Origin: an uncultured Lachnospiraceae bacterium
Lineage (GTDB): Bacteria > Bacillota > Clostridia > Lachnospirales > Lachnospiraceae
DNA: 64,000 nt
Direction: 5' to 3'
Assembly: GCA_910578175.1 (NCBI GenBank)
Contig: CAJTPF010000003.1
Span: 91,595 to 155,594, forward strand
Shown: in pieces, positions 1 through 6,521 of the stretch
Numbering within the stretch: position 1 is the first letter of the stretch
How the letters are laid out: every line of letters begins with the position of its first letter
The notes under the pieces: generated by a model
Told to the model about the DNA's origin: nothing
Databases searched by the model: none
What the model saw: the letters and a program-made list of their open reading frames with translations, nothing else
Position numbers and translations under genes: made by a program

Positions 1-2
1 TC

Positions 3-362
3 CTGGATAGAAATGATATTAAAGCAGGTCTGAAAACTATTTTAAAAGGTGTGGAACAGATTAAAAGCGGGGTTTCCATATTTGTTTTTCCAGAAGGTAC
101 CCGTTCCAAAGACGGAAAAATGCTGCCTTTTAAAGAGGGAAGCTTAAAAATGGGTGAAAAATCCAACTGCCCGATTGTTCCGGTAGCCTTTCAGGGAACT
201 TCCGCTATTTTTGAAGACCAGTTTCCAAAATTACGGAAAGGGAAGGTAACCATACAGTTCGGCGAACCGGTCATTGCCTCTGAACTGGAAAAAGAAGATA
301 AGAAATTTCTCGGTGCCTATGTGCAACAGAAAATACAGAATATGCTTGATAATCCGGTGTAA
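3..362 (+). CDS. plsC: 1-acyl-sn-glycerol-3-phosphate acyltransferase, C-terminal part (partial at window edge)
   Basis: The frame is open from base 3, so the N-terminus lies outside the window. The visible part carries FPEGTRSKDG, the substrate-binding FPEGTRS block of the PlsC/LPLAT family, followed by PFKEGS and an IVPVAFQGT strand typical of these enzymes. The catalytic HX4D motif would be upstream of the window. The family transfers a fatty acyl group to lysophosphatidic acid at the inner membrane face to make phosphatidic acid for phospholipid synthesis. The reading frame ends with TAA at 360-362 and is followed by a hairpin terminator. The family assignment is firm; the exact substrate is inferred. 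Confidence 0.88.
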   Translation: MDRNDIKAGLKTILKGVEQIKSGVSIFVFPEGTRSKDGKMLPFKEGSLKMGEKSNCPIVPVAFQGTSAIFEDQFPKLRKGKVTIQFGEPVIASELEKEDKKFLGAYVQQKIQNMLDNPV

Positions 363-425
363 CTGTTATGATCGTCCATTTCTTTTAATCATATCAAAAT
401 CAGGTAATCGCCTCCGGCATATTAT

Positions 426-468
426 AAAAAACCGGCAGACTGTTTATAGAAACAATCTGCCGGTTTTA
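426..468. terminator. Bidirectional rho-independent terminator
   Basis: Arms AAAACCGGCAGA and TCTGCCGGTTTT enclose a loop of about 16 bases, with A-runs on the left and T-runs on the right. It separates the convergent plsC end and the CotH-family gene, and reads as a terminator on both strands. Confidence 0.85.
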
Positions 469-485
469 AAATAATTTATCTCTAC

Positions 486-1958
486 TTAGCTGCCTGTGGC
501 TTTATTATATGTTTCCAGAATCCTCTCAAAATACTCGGCGGCTGACATATTATCATCATCTCCGCTGGTAAACCTGCCCTCCAGACTGAAATAAAAACGG
601 TCCTCGTCTGCATTTGCAAAATCATAGTCCGGACGGCACACCCCTTCATAATTTGCTTTTGCAGTCTCATAGTACGCATTAAACGTATCCTCTTTCAGCC
701 ATTTGCTGCCTGCCAGATTTTCCAGTTCTTTTGTATACTGCTCATATAGAAATTTTCCTTCAAAGATAGAATTGCGGATCAGCGGATTGGACTGGTTCGA
801 GCGGTTCCCTTCCGCCCTTTCTGAAAACGGCGATACAGCCGTCATACCGGAACCTTCCGGATTCCAGTGATAGGTGATCCCCAGACAGCGGTCATAATCA
901 TATGGAATAAAAACAGCTTTTCCCGAACTTTTCAGAAAATAAACGTAATGATTATTATAATTATTCCTCATATCATCCGGATTTCCCGTAAAATAACTTA
1001 ACGCAAAAAACTTTGCAAGCTGCCGGGTATCCACAACAGTTTCTATATTCTCTTTTGAAACATCCGAACCGTTCAGAATCTCTAACAGGTGCTTCAGACT
1101 TTCATGTTCCGAATGAGATTTATTTGTCTTCAGATCATGGTTAAAAGTCTTCCTGGCATCCTCGTCCTCAATTCCATAAGTTACACGGCTGGTATAATTG
1201 GCCGGTGAAAATGTCCAGCCGCATTTATACAAATCGCCGTCCCAGTCCTCCTCCGGCAGATTCTTTTTTATGAAAATATTGTCAATAGGTTCATAAATAC
1301 TGTAAACACCATAATTCTTATCCTGCACCATGATCTGACTGAGACCCGTATGTGCTGCCGGTATACCGTTCTCCCGGAACATGGTAAACGCATAGTATTC
1401 CCTAACATAGGTATTATCATAATTACCGTTCCATTTCAGTTCCAGAGACTTCAATGTGGCAAAACGTCTGTCCTTTCTGGCCTGACGCTCTTCATCGCTG
1501 GTCCAGACTTTTGCTTCCTCACCATAATAGTTCTCATCATCAAAGGTTTCATTAAAACTGAGTCTGTAGTGCGTCAGATTTAAATTTCCGCTTCTTCTGT
1601 CCCAGACCGGTTCTCTGGTGGTATTACCTTTGATCCGGATCCCTACTTCTTCTATCTCATAGGACTCCTCACCAACGGTAATCGTAACTTTATCTGCAAT
1701 CCTGTAAACAGGCGATTTATTCCCCATACTGTCATACTTATCATAGTCCTTCTGGATCTTCTCCAATTCCCGGTCTGAAATATCGACTTTGATCATAACC
1801 TTATTTTCCAGATTAAACAATTCATCAAAGATTTTTTCATCCTCCGTACGGTTGGATTCCCCGCCGGACTCTGTCTTTTTCTCCTTACTCCCGCTACATG
1901 CCGGTAATGATACAACAATTAGTATCACCATCAGTAATAGTGCCAGTTTTTTTCCCAT
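486..1958 (-). CDS. CotH-kinase family lipoprotein
   Basis: A 490-residue protein with a lipoprotein signal peptide (lipobox LPAC, Cys21). The body shows the CotH order: a VGIRIKGNTTRE strand near residue 105, YRLSFNE, a LELKWNGNYDNTYVREY block near 170, YGVYSIYEPID near 215, and FIPYDYDRCLG near 350. CotH proteins are atypical secreted kinases that phosphorylate spore-coat or surface proteins. The family is otherwise varied, so this could be a cell-surface rather than a coat protein. ATG at 1958 has a GGAG site. It is transcribed divergently from the sigma-like gene, sharing a symmetric promoter region at 2000-2035. The family is clear; the target is unknown. Confidence 0.85.
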   Translation of the reverse strand: MGKKLALLLMVILIVVSLPACSGSKEKKTESGGESNRTEDEKIFDELFNLENKVMIKVDISDRELEKIQKDYDKYDSMGNKSPVYRIADKVTITVGEESYEIEEVGIRIKGNTTREPVWDRRSGNLNLTHYRLSFNETFDDENYYGEEAKVWTSDEERQARKDRRFATLKSLELKWNGNYDNTYVREYYAFTMFRENGIPAAHTGLSQIMVQDKNYGVYSIYEPIDNIFIKKNLPEEDWDGDLYKCGWTFSPANYTSRVTYGIEDEDARKTFNHDLKTNKSHSEHESLKHLLEILNGSDVSKENIETVVDTRQLAKFFALSYFTGNPDDMRNNYNNHYVYFLKSSGKAVFIPYDYDRCLGITYHWNPEGSGMTAVSPFSERAEGNRSNQSNPLIRNSIFEGKFLYEQYTKELENLAGSKWLKEDTFNAYYETAKANYEGVCRPDYDFANADEDRFYFSLEGRFTSGDDDNMSAAEYFERILETYNKATGS

Positions 1959-1999
1959 AAGCGTTTCTCCATTCCTGTTATTTTTAAAGCAAACCTTCC

Positions 2000-2035
2000 T
2001 TGCTATATTGTACCAAATAGGCTACAATATAGCAA
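2000..2035. promoter_or_regulatory. Symmetric overlapping divergent promoters
   Basis: A perfect inverted repeat (TGCTATATTGTA / TACAATATAGCA, 2001-2012 and 2023-2034) contains two sigma-A-like promoters facing opposite ways. On plus, -35 TTGCTA (2000-2005), 17 bp, -10 TACAAT (2023-2028). On minus, -35 TTGCTA (2035-2030), 17 bp, -10 TACAAT (2012-2007). They would drive the sigma-like gene and the CotH gene and should exclude each other. Confidence 0.65.
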
Positions 2036-2061
2036 TAACAATAAAGGAGGAGCAAAGATTT

Positions 2062-2931
2062 ATGAGCAGTACCAATCCGGAGAAAAACGAAAAAGACAAA
2101 CAGCTTCAATTTCACGAAGCTCTGGCATTCCTTGTGGAAACCTCAGATATCAACAACGGCATCGTAAGCCTTGATGAAATACATCAGACATTTAACGGAA
2201 TTATTGAAGATGAATCCATGTATCAATATATCTATGATTACTTATTGGAAAATAAAATAACGATACAGGATTATATTCCACATAATACCAAATCAGGAGT
2301 AAATATCCAGGAAGATGAACAGACGGCTGATAATACCTTTGAAACAGCGCCTTTTGAACATAAGGAAGAACAGAGATTTATCAATATGTATCTGGAAGAA
2401 GCCGGTTCACTTGTCCGGCTGAAGGAATCCGAAGAATTAGAATTATTAAAGTTGCTTTATGATTCTGAAACCCAAAATAATACCCGAAATACGATCAATA
2501 AACTTATCGAAGGAAACCTTCATCTTGTACTTTCCATATTGGAAGATCATAAAAACAAAGGTGTGGCTGCCGGTGACCTGATACAGGAAGGCAATCTCGG
2601 TCTGACCGAAGGTGTTTCCTCCTATTTTTCCGATTCTTCCGGCGCTCTGGATTTAAGAGAATTTCATGACTATCTGTTGCAACGTATCTCCCGTGCCATG
2701 AGCGACGCCATACATGAACAGAATATCTCCAGCCGTCTGGGAAAGCATCTGGCAGACAATGCAAACCGGATGGACAAGGCTTCCGTGGAATTAAGCCGGA
2801 ATCTGGGACGCATTCCCACACTTCCGGAACTTGCAAAATATCTGTCCATTTCCGAAGATGAAGCAGAACGGATCATGAAAATATCTTTGGATGCATTAAA
2901 TGCGGATACGGCCGGTCCCGCCGAATCTTAA
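2062..2931 (+). CDS. Sigma-70-like protein without region 4
   Basis: ATG at 2062 is preceded by AAAGGAGGAGC; a longer upstream frame has no ribosome site and is not used. The 289-residue product has an acidic N-terminal half of no recognised fold. From about residue 110 it resembles sigma-70: a region 1.2-like segment (MYLEEAGSLVRL), a region 2.1-2.2 segment around GDLIQEGNLGL, and a region 3-like HTH (NLGRIPTLPELAKYLSISEDEA) near the C-terminus. Region 2.3-2.4 is poorly conserved, with none of the usual tryptophans, and region 4 is absent. It could be a sigma mimic, a core-binding regulator or a decayed sigma factor. It ends at a bidirectional terminator. Confidence 0.7.
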   Translation: MSSTNPEKNEKDKQLQFHEALAFLVETSDINNGIVSLDEIHQTFNGIIEDESMYQYIYDYLLENKITIQDYIPHNTKSGVNIQEDEQTADNTFETAPFEHKEEQRFINMYLEEAGSLVRLKESEELELLKLLYDSETQNNTRNTINKLIEGNLHLVLSILEDHKNKGVAAGDLIQEGNLGLTEGVSSYFSDSSGALDLREFHDYLLQRISRAMSDAIHEQNISSRLGKHLADNANRMDKASVELSRNLGRIPTLPELAKYLSISEDEAERIMKISLDALNADTAGPAES

Positions 2932-2935
2932 AATA

Positions 2936-2974
2936 AAAGCCGGAACGGTTCAAACTACCATTCCGGCTTTTTTC
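2936..2974. terminator. Bidirectional rho-independent terminator
   Basis: Arms AAAGCCGGAA (2936-2945) and TTCCGGCTTT (2961-2970) followed by T residues. It lies between the convergent sigma-like gene and the transketolase C subunit gene. Confidence 0.88.
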
Positions 2975-2989
2975 ATTTCCAAATGCAGA

Positions 2990-3928
2990 TTATATAAATT
3001 TCTTTACCGCCTCATAAATACCGTCCCCATCCAATCCGTATTTTTTTACCAGTTCCACGGCCGGGCCGGATTCTCCATATCTGTCATATACTCCCAGCTT
3101 CTTCACCGGAGTCGGATGATTCTCGCTTAAAACGTCGCAGACTGCGCTTCCCAGACCGCCGATGACCGAATGTTCCTCTACTGTTACGATCTTACCGGTT
3201 TCCTTTGCCGCAGCGATTACCAGTTCTTCATCCAAAGGCTTGATGGTGTGTATATTTATCACCTTTGCTTCTATTCCGTCTGCTGCCAGCATGTTTGCAG
3301 CCTCCAGCGCACCGGATACCGTAAGTCCGGTAGCGATGATCGTTACGTCTTTTCCTTCCCGCAGGGTAACGCCCTTTCCGATTTCAAATCTGTAATCATC
3401 AGTATCATTGATGACCGGTACTGCCAGCCTGCCGAATCTTAAGTAACACGGACCGTCATATTCATAAGCAGCCCGTACTGCAGCCTTCGCCTCAATATAA
3501 TCGGAAGGATTTAAGATCACCATTCCCGGAATAGTCCTCATCAAAGCAATATCTTCATTGCACTGATGGGTGGCTCCGTCTTCCCCCACCGATATACCTG
3601 CATGAGTAGCCCCTATCTTTACATTCAGATGGGGATATCCGATGGAATTCCTGACTTGTTCAAATGCCCGGCCTGCGGAAAACATGGCAAAGGAACTGGC
3701 AAACGGTACCTTTCCGGTAGCGGCAAGTCCCGCAGCCACACCCATCATATTACATTCCGCAATCCCGCAGTCAATATGACGCTGTGGAAATTCCTTTTTA
3801 AATACGCAGGTCTTTGTAGCTTCTGCAAGGTCTGCATCCAGAACCACCAGATCATCAAACTCTTTTCCTATTTCAACAAGACCGTCTCCATAGCCTTCTC
3901 TTGTTGCTTTTTTTATTACTTCTGACAT
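2990..3928 (-). CDS. Transketolase, C-terminal subunit
   Basis: A 312-residue protein matching the pyrimidine-binding and C-terminal domains of transketolase: DADLAEATKT near residue 33, GIAECNMMGVAAGLA near 56, FAMFSAGRAFEQVRNSI near 82, and a C-terminal domain beginning at about 190 (GKDVTIIATGLTV). In Clostridia and archaea the enzyme is often split. This half supplies the catalytic glutamate (IAE) that activates thiamine diphosphate and must pair with the product of the upstream gene. Transketolase moves two-carbon units in the non-oxidative pentose phosphate pathway. It starts 22 bp after the N-subunit stop with a GAGG site. The split form is seen directly; the pathway role is family knowledge. 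Confidence 0.93.
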   Translation of the reverse strand: MSEVIKKATREGYGDGLVEIGKEFDDLVVLDADLAEATKTCVFKKEFPQRHIDCGIAECNMMGVAAGLAATGKVPFASSFAMFSAGRAFEQVRNSIGYPHLNVKIGATHAGISVGEDGATHQCNEDIALMRTIPGMVILNPSDYIEAKAAVRAAYEYDGPCYLRFGRLAVPVINDTDDYRFEIGKGVTLREGKDVTIIATGLTVSGALEAANMLAADGIEAKVINIHTIKPLDEELVIAAAKETGKIVTVEEHSVIGGLGSAVCDVLSENHPTPVKKLGVYDRYGESGPAVELVKKYGLDGDGIYEAVKKFI

Positions 3929-3950
3929 AATCTAACCTCATTTCTACATT

Positions 3951-4781
3951 CTACTTAAGGCTTTCACCAATTTTTTCCAAATCCGCCATTGCTATTTCAA
4001 ACTCTTTATCATTCGGAGCGCTGCCATGCCATTTCACATTATTTTCCATGAAAGACACGCCTTTGCCCTTGATACTCTTCGCTATGATAGCCGTTGGCTG
4101 TCCCTTGGTATTCCTTGCCTCTTCAAATGCATGAGCCAGCCCGGTAAAATCATGAGCATCTACATTTATAACATGGAAGTTAAATGCCTTAAACTTTTCA
4201 TCGATAGGATAAGGCGAGCATACTTCATCGACAGGACCGTCTATCTGAAGATTATTGTTATCAACAATGACCACCAGATTGTCCAGTTTGCGGAATCCAG
4301 CGAACATAGCCGCTTCCCAGACCTGTCCCTCCTGAATCTCACCGTCGCCCAGCAAAGTATAAACACGATATGATTCTCCGGATAACCCGGCAGAAAGCGC
4401 CATACCCACAGCTATCGAAATGCCCTGCCCCAGCGAACCGCTGGACATATCCACACCGGCTGTACCCTTCATATCAGGATGCCCCTGAAGATAAGAACCG
4501 GTCTTTCTCAATTGCACAAGATCTTCCTTCGGAAAATAACCTCTCTGTGCAAGTGTGGAATAGAGTGCAGGCGCCACATGACCTTTGGATAAAACAAATC
4601 TGTCCCTGTCCGCTTTTTCCGGTTCCTCAGGGTCAACATTCATCTCTTCAAAATATAAATAAGTCATGATATCTGCCGCCGATAGCGAACCGCCCGGATG
4701 TCCTGACTTTGCACTGTGCACAGCCGTTATAATGCCTTTTCTTACTTCATTTGCAATCTGCTTAAGTTCTGATACTTCCAT
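3951..4781 (-). CDS. Transketolase, N-terminal subunit
   Basis: A 276-residue protein equal to the ThDP diphosphate-binding domain of transketolase: SAKSGHPGGSLSAADI near residue 24, VLSKGHVAPALY near 66, GSLGQGISIAVGMALSAG near 114, and the ThDP motif GDGEIQEGQVWEA followed by NNNLQIDG at about 145-180. ATG at 4781 has a GGAGG site. It is the first gene of the two-gene transketolase operon. Together the subunits form a complete enzyme linking glycolysis and pentose synthesis. Confidence 0.93.
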   Translation of the reverse strand: MEVSELKQIANEVRKGIITAVHSAKSGHPGGSLSAADIMTYLYFEEMNVDPEEPEKADRDRFVLSKGHVAPALYSTLAQRGYFPKEDLVQLRKTGSYLQGHPDMKGTAGVDMSSGSLGQGISIAVGMALSAGLSGESYRVYTLLGDGEIQEGQVWEAAMFAGFRKLDNLVVIVDNNNLQIDGPVDEVCSPYPIDEKFKAFNFHVINVDAHDFTGLAHAFEEARNTKGQPTAIIAKSIKGKGVSFMENNVKWHGSAPNDKEFEIAMADLEKIGESLK

Positions 4782-4832
4782 GATTACCTCCGTCTTAGTC
4801 TAATATTCCTTGCAAGGTCCTACTATAACATA

Positions 4833-4872
4833 GAAAAAAAGAAGTTTCAACAATTGTGTCAAAACTTCTTGT
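4833..4872 (-). terminator. Terminator of the LiaF-like/DUF4097 operon
   Basis: On the minus strand AAGAAGTTT pairs with AAACTTCTT, followed by a run of seven T. It lies just downstream of the DUF4097 stop codon and upstream of the transketolase operon. Confidence 0.8.
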
Positions 4873-4878
4873 AAAATG

Positions 4879-5649
4879 TTATTTCCTGATATTTATATTT
4901 ATATCCCCAATGCCGGTATCACAGTTGATTTCATATTTCGGTCTTTCAGCCTCATAATTTTTTCTGCTCTTACCGTTTATCTCATTATCACCAATACCGT
5001 TATCGATCTCAATTTCATAATCGTCAATATCACCCTTCAGTTCCAGCCTGATATCTCCGATCCCGTTTTCCGTTTCTATATCACCCATGCTGCTGTCTTC
5101 CATCCTTATGTCGCCGATTCCCAGATCATATTCCGAAGAAAGGATTTCACAGCCGGTTAACCGGACATCTCCCACTCCGATTTCAACATTCAGCTCTGAT
5201 GCCTTCAGATCCTCTATCCTCAGGTCGCCAACCCCTGATTCCATATTTACGACATCCAGTTTCACATCTTTTGGAATATATATATATATGGATGGGCTAT
5301 GCCGAAACAGGTTAAAAATAAAAGTTCTGGTATTCTTATTCCTGATTTCAATAGTATTATTTCCACCCAGTTCACAAGTAAATCTTTCACTGACTTTTTT
5401 CGCCTCAATGCGGATCTCATCTCCGTCAGTTTCATAGATCCTAATATCTCCTACCGAAGATTCTATCCGGATATTCCGAACCTGCTTTGCTTCAAATGAC
5501 TGACTGGCATCAATTGTTTTCCCATAACTGCCGCTGATCATTCCTACTAAGAACAAAATTCCCTGCAAAATACATACTACAATTCCTACAGCCAACAATG
5601 CCGCAAAGCCAGTCGCCATATATTTTACGATTTTCTCAAATGATGTCAT
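4879..5649 (-). CDS. Membrane-anchored DUF4097 (adhesin-like beta-solenoid) protein
   Basis: A 256-residue protein with one N-terminal transmembrane segment (about residues 12-38) and an extracellular region of short beta-strand repeats built on G[VI]GD. These repeats occur at least six times between residues 120 and 250 and are typical of DUF4097. The start ATG overlaps the stop of the LiaF-like gene by four bases, so the two are translationally coupled. DUF4097 proteins often travel with PspC/LiaF-type envelope-stress sensors. A structural or sensing role at the membrane surface is inferred; no enzymatic residues are evident. Confidence 0.8.
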   Translation of the reverse strand: MTSFEKIVKYMATGFAALLAVGIVVCILQGILFLVGMISGSYGKTIDASQSFEAKQVRNIRIESSVGDIRIYETDGDEIRIEAKKVSERFTCELGGNNTIEIRNKNTRTFIFNLFRHSPSIYIYIPKDVKLDVVNMESGVGDLRIEDLKASELNVEIGVGDVRLTGCEILSSEYDLGIGDIRMEDSSMGDIETENGIGDIRLELKGDIDDYEIEIDNGIGDNEINGKSRKNYEAERPKYEINCDTGIGDININIRK

Positions 5650-6329
5650 TTCACCGTCACACCTCCAAACATACAGGTTGCATTGATATAGAGCGTCGGA
5701 GCATTTTCGTTTTCATAGTTTATACATTTGTTTGTCACGCCTCCGAAAATAGGCAATCCTGACACTTTAACATTTACTCCGGCAGGTACAAAGATGTCTA
5801 TTCCTCCAAAGACAGCCGTACAATGAATAACTGCATCGTTTGTAATCACTGCTTCTCTCATGTTCATATCCACTCCTCCAAAAACAGCCGTGATCTCTGC
5901 ACCGTTAAATACATCATGGGGAAGATTTACCTTGTTGGCGCTGAAGATTGCGGTATAACTGTCTCCGTCACCCTGTTTAAAAAAGTCTCCGCTTATGGTT
6001 TTGCTTGTTTTCCTGTCAAATATTCTGTCCCTGAATATAAATGCGATTCCAATCACGATAAGGCAGACCGGTATGAATAATTTGTCAAGAATCCTGTCAC
6101 TCATGATATTCATGGAATCCAACAGTATCGCCAGTCCCAAAAAGAAGAAAATGATATTTCCAACTCCAGGTCCCTTTTTCATCATACTGTTAATACTTGG
6201 CAAAATGATCAGCAACGGCCATAAATCCCAGATATCAAAGGGTAATCCGAAAAATTCATTTAAAATATATAGAATTCCCGCAAGAATAAAGATAAACCCC
6301 CATATTAAATTCGATTTTTTCACTTTCAT
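5646..6329 (-). CDS. LiaF-like envelope-stress membrane protein
   Basis: A 227-residue protein with four predicted membrane segments in the first 100 residues (LiaI/LiaF-like TM region). A C-terminal beta domain repeats F-G-G-V/I four times (AVFGGVDMN, AVFGGIDIF, PIFGGVTN, CMFGGVTVK), the hallmark of the LiaF/VraT C-terminal domain. LiaF-type proteins restrain histidine kinases that respond to cell-wall antibiotics. No kinase or regulator lies next to it here, so its partner is elsewhere or it acts alone with the DUF4097 protein. ATG at 6329 is preferred over the TTG one codon upstream because it has GGAAGG at proper spacing. Confidence 0.8.
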   Translation of the reverse strand: MKVKKSNLIWGFIFILAGILYILNEFFGLPFDIWDLWPLLIILPSINSMMKKGPGVGNIIFFFLGLAILLDSMNIMSDRILDKLFIPVCLIVIGIAFIFRDRIFDRKTSKTISGDFFKQGDGDSYTAIFSANKVNLPHDVFNGAEITAVFGGVDMNMREAVITNDAVIHCTAVFGGIDIFVPAGVNVKVSGLPIFGGVTNKCINYENENAPTLYINATCMFGGVTVK

Positions 6330-6383
6330 CAAACTACCTTCCTTCCATATATAAAGATTGATGTTATTCCTGTTTGTGATATT

Positions 6384-6412
6384 ATTCTATTAAATACAGC
6401 CTTTAAACACAA
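6384..6412 (-). promoter_or_regulatory. Candidate promoter of the LiaF-like operon
   Basis: On the minus strand, -35 TTGTGT (6412-6407), 17-bp spacer, -10 TAGAAT (6389-6384), about 55 bp before the LiaF-like start. Confidence 0.5.
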
Positions 6413-6440
6413 GTTACAATTGTCATATTCTGTGTATGAA

Positions 6441-6495
6441 AAAAATCATGTTATAAAATTATCCATAAAATAACAGATTTTTATAACATGATTTC
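6441..6495 (-). terminator. Terminator of the TPR/P-loop protein gene
   Basis: On the minus strand AAATCATGTTATAAAA pairs with TTTTATAACATGATTT, ending in a T run. It lies about 30 bp after the stop of the large TPR protein gene. Confidence 0.75.
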
Positions 6496-6521
6496 AATTG
6501 TGTTCCGACAGTCTGACAGGA

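Noticed and set aside
1789..2061. Upstream extension of the sigma-like gene
   Set aside because: It overlaps the CotH start in antisense, lacks a ribosome site, and runs through the divergent promoters. ATG at 2062 has a perfect ribosome site.
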